Below, one piece after another: positions 1 to 7,852 of a DNA stretch of 34,526 bases. Both the position numbers and the translations under genes were made by a program. The notes under the pieces were generated by a model. That model saw nothing but the letters and a program-made list of their open reading frames with translations. It was not told the DNA's origin and did no database searches. Source of the DNA: CAYOHG01 sp964465125 (lineage in GTDB: Bacteria; Planctomycetota; Phycisphaerae; UBA1845; Fen-1342); assembly GCA_964465125.1 (NCBI GenBank), contig CAYXIO010000044.1, forward strand, positions 1 through 34,526, read 5' to 3'. Numbering within the stretch: position 1 is the first letter of the stretch; each line of letters opens with the position of its first letter.

Positions 1-14
1 ACGTGAGAACGCGT

Positions 15-1514
15 ATGCCCGAGGTTGCTCCGCACCAGCTCGTACCCACGGGCGAAGCGACCGCGCTCCTGCCCGTGGCCGGCGGAAGCGTGCGGCCCGT
101 CACCGTGATCGGCACCGAGGCGATCCGGGCCACGTTCGACCAGCAGACGCTTCAGCAGGCCGTCAACACGCGCCGCGCCCCCGGCGTCGTCGAGGTCGTG
201 CTCAACCCTGATGCGCACATCGGCTTCGGCGCGCCGATCGGCTGTGTCATGGCCTCGCCCTCGCACATCTACCCGGGCCCGGTCGGGGTCGACATCAAGT
301 GCTCGATGAGCCTGCTCCAGCTCGATCTGCCTGCCGACGCAATCGTCGATCGCCGCACGCGCCGCGCCGTCATCGACACGATCACCGAACGCACCCCGAC
401 CGGTCCGGGGCGCGGCCAGCGGCATGTGCCCAAGTCGCGCCGCGTCGCGATCGAGACCGGCCGGCAGGCGGTCGTCGAGGGCGCGTCCGCCGCCGTCTGC
501 GAGCAGCTCGGCATCCCGCCGCACTGGGCCCAGCGCTGCGAGGACGCGTTTCACCGCGCCCACGACGGCACCGCCGACGCGCTCGCCGCCCGGCTCGACG
601 CGCTGCTCGCGACACCCGCCTTCCGCAGGTTCGAGGAAAAGGTCGGGCAACTGGGCTCCTACGGCGGCGGCAACCACTTCGGCGAATGCGAGGTGGTTCA
701 CGTCGCGAGCGGGGCGCGCGCCGCCGACTGCGCGCGCGTCTTCGGGCTGCGCGACGGGCACGTCGCGTTCCTCTCGCACTGCGGCTCGCGCGGCTTTGGA
801 CACAACCTGGCGATGGGGCAGTTCCGCGCGCTGCAAGGCATGTTCGAGCGCTGGGGCACGCCCTTCCCCGCCGGCGACAAAGAGCTGTGCTACGCGCCGC
901 TGGGCACTCCCGAAGCCGACGCCTACCTCGACGACATGGCGCTGGGCGCGAATTTCGCGACCGTCAACCACCTGCTGATCAACGCGCTCGTGCTCGAGGC
1001 GTTCCAGCAGGTTTTTCCGGGACTCGCCGGCGAGCTGATCTACTTCATCAGCCACAACATCGCCCGCCAGGAAGTCGTGCACAACCGCCCGATGTGGGTC
1101 ATGCGCAAGGGTGCGACACGGGCGTTCCCCGCCGGCCACCGCGCACTGAAGGGCACGCCGTTCGAGCAGACCGGCCACCCGATCCTGCTGCCGGGCGATC
1201 CGCAGCGCGGCTCGGCCGTCATGGTCGCGCAGGACGGCGCCGCGCTGAGCTGCTACAGCGTCAACCACGGCGCCGGCCGCGTGCTCGGCCGCCGGCAGGC
1301 CATTCGCACGCTCGATCAGTCCGAGATCAACCGCTCGTTCGAGCAGCGCGACATTCTGACCAACTGCCGCAACTACCCGATGGATGAAGCGCCGGCGGCG
1401 TATAAGGACTTCGAGGAAGTGCTGCGCAGCGTGAAGCTCGCAGGTCTCGCCGGCGAGGTCGCGCGGCTCGAAGCGCGCTTCGTCATCAAGGACGCCAGCG
1501 AGGCGGATGACTGA
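15..1514 (+). CDS. rtcB: RtcB-family RNA ligase
   Basis: RtcB ligases join RNA 3'-phosphate or 2',3'-cyclic phosphate ends to 5'-OH ends, using GTP and Mn2+, in RNA repair and tRNA splicing. The 499-residue protein carries the family's metal and guanylylation motifs in order: a GVDIKCSM block near residue 93 (Asp and Cys ligands), GGGNHF near 217, SHCGSRGFGH near 255, SHNIARQE near 347, RKGATRAFPAGH near 365, and NHGAGR near 418, whose His matches the GMP-accepting histidine. Length is normal for the longer RtcB type. The start is taken at ATG 15, preceded by GAGAA; an in-frame GTG at 3, or a start outside the window, is also possible. No archease or RtcA gene is adjacent. The family assignment is firm; the cellular substrate is unknown. 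Confidence 0.93.
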   Translation: MPEVAPHQLVPTGEATALLPVAGGSVRPVTVIGTEAIRATFDQQTLQQAVNTRRAPGVVEVVLNPDAHIGFGAPIGCVMASPSHIYPGPVGVDIKCSMSLLQLDLPADAIVDRRTRRAVIDTITERTPTGPGRGQRHVPKSRRVAIETGRQAVVEGASAAVCEQLGIPPHWAQRCEDAFHRAHDGTADALAARLDALLATPAFRRFEEKVGQLGSYGGGNHFGECEVVHVASGARAADCARVFGLRDGHVAFLSHCGSRGFGHNLAMGQFRALQGMFERWGTPFPAGDKELCYAPLGTPEADAYLDDMALGANFATVNHLLINALVLEAFQQVFPGLAGELIYFISHNIARQEVVHNRPMWVMRKGATRAFPAGHRALKGTPFEQTGHPILLPGDPQRGSAVMVAQDGAALSCYSVNHGAGRVLGRRQAIRTLDQSEINRSFEQRDILTNCRNYPMDEAPAAYKDFEEVLRSVKLAGLAGEVARLEARFVIKDASEADD

Positions 1515-1698
1515 CGCAGGCCGAAGCGCCGCGTGCGGCCCGCTGGTCTTGCTGCACCAGCGAACCGCACACGACGTTTGCACACCCGGATCAGAGGGAG
1601 AGGAGAGAGAGTCAGTTCATGCCGAGAGCCATCCTTCGCTTCGCACCCCGGCCGCGGCGATCGGAGGATCGGGTCTGATCGCCGCGGCCGGAGCTGCT

Positions 1699-1724
1699 CG
1701 GGGCCGGTCGGAATCTCGGCCCCG
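1699..1724. terminator. Inverted repeat between convergent genes
   Basis: A perfect 8-bp stem (1699-1706 pairing with 1717-1724, CGGGGCCG/CGGCCCCG) with a 10-nt loop lies between the end of rtcB and the end of the convergent PEP-CTERM gene. No T-run follows on either strand, so it is not a canonical intrinsic terminator. It could slow polymerase or protect 3' ends. The remainder of 1515-1735 shows only a purine-rich stretch near 1592-1613. Confidence 0.35.
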
Positions 1725-1735
1725 CACCCAGCCGA

Positions 1736-2506
1736 CTAGCGCCGCCGCCGCAGCAGGGATGCCGCCCCGCCCAGCCCCAGCAAGGCCGCGCTGGACGGTT
1801 CGGGGAGATAGCCGATGTTCACGCCGACTCCGTCGCCAGAGGTGTGATCGAAGCGGATCGTCAGCGAGGCGATGGCGTCATCGATGCGGACCAGGGCCAG
1901 TCCCGTGTTCCACCACGGGTCCTGCCCGCCCGGTCCGGTCAGCGAGTTCATCATCGTGAACGTGCCGCTGCCGGGGGTGAACAGGGTCGGCCCGACGTTC
2001 AGGCTGCCGGTGAAGTCGCCCAGGTGCGTGCCGTTCTGGAGCACCGTCGCGACGCTGATGCAGTCGGCCGGGTTCTCGCCCGGCAGCGGATCGCGCCGTC
2101 CCAGGCCTTGCACGCCCAGGATGATCTTGCCCGCCGGAATGGTGCCGGGGAACGTATACGTCACGCTCCAGGAGCTGTTGAGCACGCCGGAGAAGCCCCA
2201 GTTCGTCCTTGCCAGCGCCTCCTGGTTGGTCCAGTTGTAGGTGTCTCCGGCGTAGTTGAGCGAGCCGGTTGTGAGTTGGGGCACCGCCAGCCGCGCCTCG
2301 GTGAAATCCGGATGAGCGTTGTAGCTCATTTGGACGGTGCCGACGCCCGGGAGGTTGTAGGACCCGACAAACGGGGGCGCCGAACCGAACGGTGTCGGCG
2401 CCATTTGCAGCCAATCGACGCTGTAGGTCGAGGCCAGGGCGCTCGCGCTGCCCGCCGCCAGAACCACGCTTGCCGCCGCCAGCATTCGCTTCATCCGCAT
2501 ATTCAT
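1736..2506 (-). CDS. Secreted PEP-CTERM sorting domain protein
   Basis: A 256-residue exported protein of unknown function. The N-terminus has Met/Arg/Lys residues followed by a hydrophobic Ala-rich stretch ending in an ASALAS-like cleavage site. The C-terminus is a classic PEP-CTERM tail: LPEPSSAALLGLGG, a short hydrophobic helix, then RRRR at the very end. Such tails are recognised by exosortase-type transpeptidases and typically mark surface or biofilm-matrix proteins. The middle is rich in Gly, Thr, Asn and aromatic residues and looks like a beta-sandwich. ATG 2506 is chosen because an AGGAG ribosome site lies about 8 nt upstream and the signal peptide begins there; the longer open frame upstream is not signal-like. 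No exosortase gene is in the window. The sorting tail is confident; the function is unknown. Confidence 0.85.
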   Translation of the reverse strand: MNMRMKRMLAAASVVLAAGSASALASTYSVDWLQMAPTPFGSAPPFVGSYNLPGVGTVQMSYNAHPDFTEARLAVPQLTTGSLNYAGDTYNWTNQEALARTNWGFSGVLNSSWSVTYTFPGTIPAGKIILGVQGLGRRDPLPGENPADCISVATVLQNGTHLGDFTGSLNVGPTLFTPGSGTFTMMNSLTGPGGQDPWWNTGLALVRIDDAIASLTIRFDHTSGDGVGVNIGYLPEPSSAALLGLGGAASLLRRRR

Positions 2507-2647
2507 CGTCGCACTCCTGGGTTCGCATCCGCGCGTCCGGAGCGCGACATCGCGCACCCGGTTCGACCGCGTCGGCCGGCTTTCGGTTCGCCGCCCGCGC
2601 GTCCACCATGCATCCGTCGCGAACCCCGGCGATCTCCAGGTTGGCGC

Positions 2648-2681
2648 AAAAAAGCCGCCGGCCTCCACTGCCAGGCCGGCG
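2648..2681 (-). terminator. Intrinsic terminator of the ABC-2 permease transcript
   Basis: Read on the minus strand, a 9-bp perfect stem (2681-2673 with 2664-2656, CGCCGGCCT/AGGCCGGCG, 8-nt loop) is followed by GC and then six T residues (2653-2648). It lies about 60 nt after the permease stop and separates that transcript from the downstream PEP-CTERM gene. Confidence 0.8.
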
Positions 2682-2694
2682 ACGCATGCCCCCT

Positions 2695-2734
2695 CGATCC
2701 CTTAATCCCTCAATCCCTCCGTCCCTATGTCCCT
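2695..2734 (-). repeat. Five tandem 8-bp units with G-quadruplex pattern
   Basis: Five consecutive 8-bp units share TCCCT at their ends on the plus strand (CGATCCCT, TAATCCCT, CAATCCCT, CCGTCCCT, ATGTCCCT). On the minus strand, the sense strand of the permease mRNA, this gives five GGG runs separated by exactly 5 nt, which fits the G3-N5 quadruplex pattern. The repeat sits between the permease stop codon and its terminator. Confidence 0.75.
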
Positions 2735-2737
2735 TCC

Positions 2738-3607
2738 TCAAATCACATCCGCGAACGCGCGCTTGCTCTTCATGAAGAACGCGTACCCCAGCAGCGCGAT
2801 CACCAGCGACGCGCCAAGCGACACGCCGAACGCAGGCCAGTTCGGCGCGCTCCCCCACATCAGCGCCGCGCGCACGGCTTCGATCGCGTGCGTCAGCGGG
2901 TTCAGCTCCAGCGCGTATCGATAGGGATAGGGCACACGCTGCGCGGAGTAGAAGATCGGCGTCGCGAAGAAGAGAATCTGGACCGCCAGCGCGACGACGT
3001 GCTGAAGGTCGCGCACGAAGACGCCCAGCGCCGCCGTCAGCCAGGCCAGCCCGAGCGTCGTCAGGCAAACGGGCAGGATCAGCACCGGCAGCCACGCGGC
3101 GGTCGGGTGCGGCCAGGCGTGCATGACCAGCCCCCAGCCCGCCAGCCAGACCAGCGCGTTCATCAGCAGCGTCACAAGCGAACTGAGCAGCGCGCTGAGC
3201 ACGAGCACTTCGAGCGGGAAGACGAGCTTCTTGACGTAGTTCGGCTGGCCGGTGATCAGCGTCGCCGCGCGGTTCAGCACCTCGGCGAACACGTTGAAGA
3301 CGATCATGCCGCAGAACATCGCCAGCGCAAATTCGCCGCGCGACTCCGCCTGGTCGTCGCCCCAGCGGGCCTTGAAGACCACCGCGAACACAAAGGTGTA
3401 GATCGCCAGCAGCAACAGCGGATTGAGGATCGACCACAGCAGGCCCAGGCTCGACGAGCGGTAGCGCTGCGCCACGTCGCGCTGCGCAAGCTGCCAGGCG
3501 ACTTCGCGGTGAGAGAACAGGTTCCACAGCGCGCGCAACGGGTTGAGATAGCGGCGCAGCCCCGCGCCTCGCGGCGTATGAACCTGTTCGCGCGTGCTCT
3601 CAGCCAT
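2738..3607 (-). CDS. ABC-2 type polysaccharide-export permease (Wzm/KpsM/TagG-like)
   Basis: A 289-residue inner-membrane permease of the ABC-2 family that, with an ATPase, exports O-antigen, capsule or teichoic-acid-like polymers. An amphipathic N-terminal segment (LFSHREVAWQLAQRDVAQRY) is followed by SSLGLLWSILNPL, a hallmark of this family. About six hydrophobic helices follow, including the VKKLVFPLEVL segment after the second helix and the conserved NPLTHAIEAVR block before the last helix. Start ATG 3607 matches the family's N-terminus; its ribosome site is weak. The usual neighbour, a Wzt/KpsT/TagH ATPase, is absent: downstream is an intrinsic terminator and upstream is a divergent gene. 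The only ABC ATPase in the window (16849-17661) belongs to the metal/cobalamin importer type. The partner must be elsewhere in the genome, or the operon has been broken. Confidence 0.9.
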   Translation of the reverse strand: MAESTREQVHTPRGAGLRRYLNPLRALWNLFSHREVAWQLAQRDVAQRYRSSSLGLLWSILNPLLLLAIYTFVFAVVFKARWGDDQAESRGEFALAMFCGMIVFNVFAEVLNRAATLITGQPNYVKKLVFPLEVLVLSALLSSLVTLLMNALVWLAGWGLVMHAWPHPTAAWLPVLILPVCLTTLGLAWLTAALGVFVRDLQHVVALAVQILFFATPIFYSAQRVPYPYRYALELNPLTHAIEAVRAALMWGSAPNWPAFGVSLGASLVIALLGYAFFMKSKRAFADVI

Positions 3608-3779
3608 CGGCAGGGAACGGTAGCGTAACCGCGGACGCTGTCCAGTCTCGCGCGCCGGCCGTCGCAACGCCACCCGCGGACAATCACGCCCGAGGCGCGC
3701 TTTGCCGATCTCGTGGATAGCGCGACCCGCCGCGGGTTGCGGGCTGCCGCGCCGATAATCGATTCGACTGGAATCGCCG

Positions 3780-4262
3780 ATGAATTGTGGAAACTGTGGG
3801 GCCACGCTCGCACGGGCGCCCAATCGGACGTACTTGTTTTGCAGCTACTGTGACACGTTCGTATTCCCGGACGCAGCCGACAACGACGGCGTCCAGTCGC
3901 TGCGCACGGCCAGCGGCATGGACTGCCCGGTGTGCAGGAAGGAATTGCTGGACGGAACGCTCGAAGAGCGCCCGGTGCGGCACTGCACGAACTGCCGCGG
4001 GGTCCTCGCGACGCACGACGTGTTCGCGGACGTGGTTCGCATCCGCAGAGCGCGCCGCAAGGACGAGCAGCGCGTCCACGAGCCGCTCGACGCCCGTCTA
4101 CTGGAGCGGTCGCTAGCCTGCCCGTCGTGCCGCGACGTAATGGAGACGCACCCCTACTACGGCCCCGGACCGGTCGTGATCGACACCTGCGCGCGCTGCG
4201 GGCTGCTCTGGCTGGACCCCGGCGAGCTGAGCACGATCGAGACCGCCGCCGGGCGCGGCTGA
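3780..4262 (+). CDS. Triple zinc-ribbon protein (zf-TFIIB-like)
   Basis: A 160-residue soluble protein made almost entirely of treble CxxC pairs. Ribbon 1 is CGNC (residues 3-6) with CSYC (21-24), ribbon 2 is CPVC with CTNC, and ribbon 3 is CPSC near 118 with CARCGLLWLDPGEL near the C-terminus. The last block matches the zf-TFIIB domain, whose members typically end in a WLD/E-xGEL motif. A charged, Arg-rich segment links ribbons 2 and 3. The function is unknown; zinc-dependent nucleic acid or protein binding is the usual inference. It is transcribed divergently from the permease, with 172 nt between them, and converges on the tandem paralogs 3 nt after its stop codon. Confidence 0.8.
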   Translation: MNCGNCGATLARAPNRTYLFCSYCDTFVFPDAADNDGVQSLRTASGMDCPVCRKELLDGTLEERPVRHCTNCRGVLATHDVFADVVRIRRARRKDEQRVHEPLDARLLERSLACPSCRDVMETHPYYGPGPVVIDTCARCGLLWLDPGELSTIETAAGRG

Positions 4263-4265
4263 CCG

Positions 4266-4577
4266 TCAGACCGCAACGTCGTATTCGACCCAGACGCTGT
4301 GCGGATTGGTCGCGCTGGTGCTGATCCCGACGGCGTGGCCCCGCGCGCCAAGCAGCGGCTCGGCCGTCAAGTCGAAATCCAGCACGGATTCTCCCGCACT
4401 CTGCCCGCGCAACGACGGACCGATCGGGCTCGCGCTGCCCTCCGGATCGCTGACCACCTCGGCGCTGACACCGTTCGTGCTCGTGATGAGCACCCGGCGG
4501 ATGCGGATGACGCCGGCGGGAACGGCGTCGATCGTCAGACTGCCAGAAAACGAGAAGTTCGCGAAGCTGCTGGCCAT
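4266..4577 (-). CDS. Small beta-rich protein, tandem paralog B
   Basis: A 103-residue protein I do not recognise. It aligns end to end with its upstream neighbour (4614-4925), sharing FANF near the start, the G-x-LT-x-DAV block, I-R-x-RRVL-x-TS, a central S-x-I-x-P segment, GARG, and the EYD C-terminus. The alternating hydrophobic pattern suggests a single beta-sandwich. No signal peptide or membrane segment is visible. ATG 4577 is preferred over GTG 4580 because it gives exactly the length of the paralog, with a purine-rich GAGGGTGGAG site just upstream. The genes are 36 nt apart and co-oriented, so they are likely co-transcribed. The sequence divergence implies an old duplication. Confidence 0.7.
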   Translation of the reverse strand: MASSFANFSFSGSLTIDAVPAGVIRIRRVLITSTNGVSAEVVSDPEGSASPIGPSLRGQSAGESVLDFDLTAEPLLGARGHAVGISTSATNPHSVWVEYDVAV

Positions 4578-4613
4578 CACTCCACCCTCGCCGCGCGGGC
4601 GCGCGCGTCGCGC

Positions 4614-4925
4614 TCAGTTCACCAGGTCGTATTCGAGCAGGACGCCATGATTGCCGGCAATCGTCGTGACCAGCGCGACGTTCTTGCCGCGCGCCCCGTT
4701 CAGCGACTCGCGCTCGAAACGCAGGTCGGCGACGCTGCTGCCGCCCTGCCGCACGTACAGGATCGGGCTGATCGAGCTCGGATCTCCGCCGTAATCCGTT
4801 CGCAGCTCGACCTGCCCGCTGACGTCCGACGTGACCAGCACGCGTCGCACGCGAATGATCTGGTCGGCGACCGCGTCGACGGTCAGCACACCATTGCTGG
4901 CGAAGTTGGCAAATGCAGTCGCCAC
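4614..4925 (-). CDS. Small beta-rich protein, tandem paralog A
   Basis: A 103-residue protein starting at GTG 4925, directly downstream of a strong GAGAGGAG ribosome site. It is the first gene of the tandem pair with 4266-4577 and has the same domain plan: FANF, G-V-LTVDAV, IIRVRRVLVTS, a polar middle with SSISPILYV, GARG, and LEYDLVN at the end. It is predominantly beta and apparently cytoplasmic, or released by an unrecognised route since no signal sequence is visible. I cannot assign a function. Repeated small beta proteins of this kind can be capsid-like, adhesive or ligand-binding, but nothing in the context favours one. The 255 nt upstream (4926-5180), shared with the divergent GT-C gene, contains no clear consensus promoter. 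Confidence 0.7.
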   Translation of the reverse strand: MATAFANFASNGVLTVDAVADQIIRVRRVLVTSDVSGQVELRTDYGGDPSSISPILYVRQGGSSVADLRFERESLNGARGKNVALVTTIAGNHGVLLEYDLVN

Positions 4926-5180
4926 GTGAAGCTCCTCTCTCGCGAGCTCGCGGCCGGATTCCGTGCCACGCTGACTTCCTCGGCACAGCGACTCGTACCC
5001 AACGCTAGTCCGCGCGCGCCCGCGCGGCGCGGTGGCCCACCAGGATTGGCGGATTCCTCCCACCTCCTGGCGGCCCGGGCCGCGACGCTGTCGCACTCCC
5101 GCGAACCCCGTCCCTCGTCCGGGTCGGCCGACGCGGGTAGAATTCGGCCGCTGCACGCCGCGGCAGCCTGCGGTCAGACG

Positions 5181-7778
5181 GTGCAGATACGCCGCGTGGC
5201 TCCCGAGAGCTTGCCCCTGAGCGAGTCACCCCGCACATCCCGCGCTTCGCTCGCCCCCAACGCGGCCCTCGCGCTGGGCATCGCGCTGCTGGCCGCCGCC
5301 GCCGGCTGGAGCAACCTCAGCGCCGGCTGGATCGCCGGCGACGAGTACCTCTTCCTCGTCCACAATCCGGACGTCACGGGCGCCGGCGTCGACAAGCCTC
5401 TCACCGACCGCCTCGTCTCGGTCTTCCTGCACGCGCACGGCGACCTGTACCAGCCCATTCCAATCGCGACCTACGCGCTGGAGTGGCAACTGTGGGGCGC
5501 GGACCGGATTCGCGGCATCCGCCGGACCGACGTGCTTCTCCACGCGCTCAACGCCGTGCTGCTCTGGCTGGCAATCGAACGTCTGCTTCGACGACTTTCC
5601 CCGCCCGAGCGGCTCGCGGCGGAAGCGTCCCTTCGAACGCCGCTGGCGGCGAGCGTCGCCGTACTCTGGGCGCTGCATCCGGCCCTCGCGCCCGCGTACG
5701 CCGCCGACATGGGCCGCACGCACCTGCTCTCGGCCGGCTTCGCGCTTGGATCGCTCCTGTTTCACCTGCGCGCCCTCGACCGCAAGCGCGGCGCGGACTT
5801 CGGCGCGGCCCTGCTGCTGCTGCTGGCGGCGATGCTCTGCAAACCACTGGCCGGCTGGTTTCTCGTGGCTTTTTCCCTCGAAGCGGCGACTTCGGGCATC
5901 CTGCCGGCGCTGCGAAGCAAGCGCGTCTGGCTGACCACGCTGCTTTGTGCCGTGTTCGCTGTCCTGACGCTCAAGACCTCCCGCGAAGCCGGAATCCTCG
6001 AGGACGTCGAGATCGCCTTGTTCGGCGACCCGCTCACGCGCAGCCTCCTGGGTGCATGGCTGTACATCGCACATCTGCTCTGGCCGCTTCACCTGGCCAC
6101 CTGGTATCCCCCGGACATACACACCGGCTGGTCGTCGCCGAAGGTCTGGCTGGGTTCGGGCGTGGTGCTGGCAAGTATCGTCGGGCTCGCCTGGTCGGCG
6201 CGCGGCTCGCGCCCGCGAGCTGTGGCGGTTGGAATCGTCTGGTTCTGGGCCGGCCTGTTGCCCGTGATCGGGCTGATCGGGGCGCGCGTCGCCGCCGCCC
6301 AGGACCGCTATCTCTACGTGCCGGCGATGGGAGCGGCCTTGGCGCTGGCGGCAATCGCGTACGCGCGGCTGGCTGAGACCCGGACAACGCGCCCGCGCTC
6401 CGCGCCCGCGCGCTGGCACATGTTGCTTGCCTCCATTCCGGCACTGCTCGGGCTGGCGCTGCTGCCCGTCGCCCGCGCGGATGCCGAGGACGCCCGCGTG
6501 ACGCTCCGCCGCGCCGAGCGCAGCGCAGACCTCGATCCCGCGGACCCCCGCCGACTCGAATTCGTGGCGATCGCCTACCGGTTCAACCAATCCCACGCGC
6601 CGGCGCTTCCACCCGGACAGCAGCCGCCGGACTACACGACGCTCTCGCTGGCGACGCTGCGGGCCGCCGTCGAGGCCGCCGAGAACGCGCCCCACTATTT
6701 CCGCGATGACGCCGACCGGGCCGCCTTTCATCGCCGAATCTCCTTCCGCCTGACGGAGTACGGCGCCTACGACGACTCGCTCCGCCAGGCCTTGCGCGCG
6801 GCTGATTTCGAGCCCGATCAACCACGCACGCTCACCCGCCTTGCGCACGCGTATCGGCACCTGCAACGCTGGGAGGATGCGCGCCTGATCTACGAGCGAC
6901 TCACGCACAACATGCCGACCGACCCGCAGGAAGCCTGCCTACGCTGGACCGAGTACGGCGACCTGCTGCTGTACGTCTACGAGCGGGCGGACCTGGCCGA
7001 GGAGAAGTACCAGCGGGCGCACCAGACCGGGAAGTCATCGCTGCGGACCGAACAGGGCCTCGCGCGGGTCGACGTGCTGGTGCGCGACGGTACGCAGGGA
7101 TTCGTCTGGGCGATGAACCGCCTCGAACAGCAGCCGGACGACCTGGACGCCGCCCGGATCGTAGCGTTGTATCACCTGCGGCACGAGCAATGGCCCGCGG
7201 CGCACGACGCCTACGCCTACGTCCTGGAACGCGACCCGCGCGACTATGAGTCCTTGCGCGGATTTCAGCACGCCTGCCTTTGCTGCGATCGCTGGAACGA
7301 CACCCTGCTGGCCTGGCGTCAGGCGTCGAGCCACGATCCGGCCAATCTCGTGTTCCGGTCGTTTGCGGTCCTCGCCGCCGCCGGCACCAGCGACGAATCC
7401 GCCCGTGCGCAAGCGGATCAGCTCCTGGCCGACGACCCGCAGAATCAGTTCGCGGCTTTCGCGATCGGGCTGGACGAGCTGCGCCACGGAAACGTCCAGT
7501 CCGCGGTGAATTGGGCTCGTCGCGCGGGAAGCGTGCCCGAGCTGCCGCGATCCAACGGCTTGACGCGCGCTCTGGAATGGCTGGAAACGGCCGCTGAGCG
7601 CGAGAATCTGCCGCCGGAACAGCTTTTACTCCGCGCCGGGCTGCTGGCTGGTGCTGGTCGCGGAGGAGATGCGATTGCGGCAGTCTCGGAATACGAAACC
7701 CGGGCGCCCGAGAGCCCCTGGAAAGCGCTTGCAGAATCACTCACGGATTTCACGGAGCCACCCGCCAGCAACCCCTGA
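5181..7778 (+). CDS. GT-C-like polytopic membrane protein with C-terminal TPRs
   Basis: About 865 residues in two halves. Residues about 25-420 contain roughly nine to ten hydrophobic helices. The first extracytoplasmic loop holds GDEYLFLVHNP, in the place where TMTC/GT-C mannosyltransferase-like proteins have an acidic D-[DE] active-site motif, and AAQDRYLYVPAMG near 373 matches the family's ERYLYLPS signature. The C-terminal half (from about 525) is made of tetratricopeptide-type helical pairs with recurring W..A...Y patterns. By family knowledge, such proteins are candidate glycosyltransferases using a polyprenyl-linked sugar, with TPRs binding the protein acceptor. Start choice is uncertain: GTG 5181, GTG 5196 or TTG 5211 all lack a good ribosome site. 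The open frame further upstream is not coding-like. Confidence 0.75.
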   Translation: MQIRRVAPESLPLSESPRTSRASLAPNAALALGIALLAAAAGWSNLSAGWIAGDEYLFLVHNPDVTGAGVDKPLTDRLVSVFLHAHGDLYQPIPIATYALEWQLWGADRIRGIRRTDVLLHALNAVLLWLAIERLLRRLSPPERLAAEASLRTPLAASVAVLWALHPALAPAYAADMGRTHLLSAGFALGSLLFHLRALDRKRGADFGAALLLLLAAMLCKPLAGWFLVAFSLEAATSGILPALRSKRVWLTTLLCAVFAVLTLKTSREAGILEDVEIALFGDPLTRSLLGAWLYIAHLLWPLHLATWYPPDIHTGWSSPKVWLGSGVVLASIVGLAWSARGSRPRAVAVGIVWFWAGLLPVIGLIGARVAAAQDRYLYVPAMGAALALAAIAYARLAETRTTRPRSAPARWHMLLASIPALLGLALLPVARADAEDARVTLRRAERSADLDPADPRRLEFVAIAYRFNQSHAPALPPGQQPPDYTTLSLATLRAAVEAAENAPHYFRDDADRAAFHRRISFRLTEYGAYDDSLRQALRAADFEPDQPRTLTRLAHAYRHLQRWEDARLIYERLTHNMPTDPQEACLRWTEYGDLLLYVYERADLAEEKYQRAHQTGKSSLRTEQGLARVDVLVRDGTQGFVWAMNRLEQQPDDLDAARIVALYHLRHEQWPAAHDAYAYVLERDPRDYESLRGFQHACLCCDRWNDTLLAWRQASSHDPANLVFRSFAVLAAAGTSDESARAQADQLLADDPQNQFAAFAIGLDELRHGNVQSAVNWARRAGSVPELPRSNGLTRALEWLETAAERENLPPEQLLLRAGLLAGAGRGGDAIAAVSEYETRAPESPWKALAESLTDFTEPPASNP

Positions 7779-7819
7779 GAGAATCTGGCGTACTTTCGCG
7801 CGGATTTCCACAGATTGAG

Positions 7820-7847
7820 TTGAAACTGTCTGTACGTGGAGTATACT
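7820..7847 (+). promoter_or_regulatory. Sigma-70-type promoter for an intergenic RNA
   Basis: TTGAAA (7820-7825), a 16-nt spacer, and TATACT (7842-7847) give one of the best consensus promoters in the window. It points into a 140-nt stretch without an open frame that ends in an intrinsic terminator, so it most likely drives a small RNA. Predicted transcription start is around 7853-7855. Confidence 0.6.
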
Positions 7848-7852
7848 CAAGG

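Noticed and set aside
1844..3628. Long open frame on the plus strand over the PEP-CTERM and permease genes
   Set aside because: Arg/His/Pro/Gln-rich antisense translation typical of GC-rich DNA; the minus-strand genes carry clear signal, sorting and membrane features.
4299..5180. N-terminal extension of the GT-C/TPR protein
   Set aside because: The extension is antisense to the two 103-residue paralogs, has no protein-like pattern, and membrane helices start only after about 5260.
5226..6908. 560-codon minus-strand frame over the GT-C gene
   Set aside because: Low-complexity Arg/Gln/Gly-rich translation without domains, opposite a clear membrane protein.
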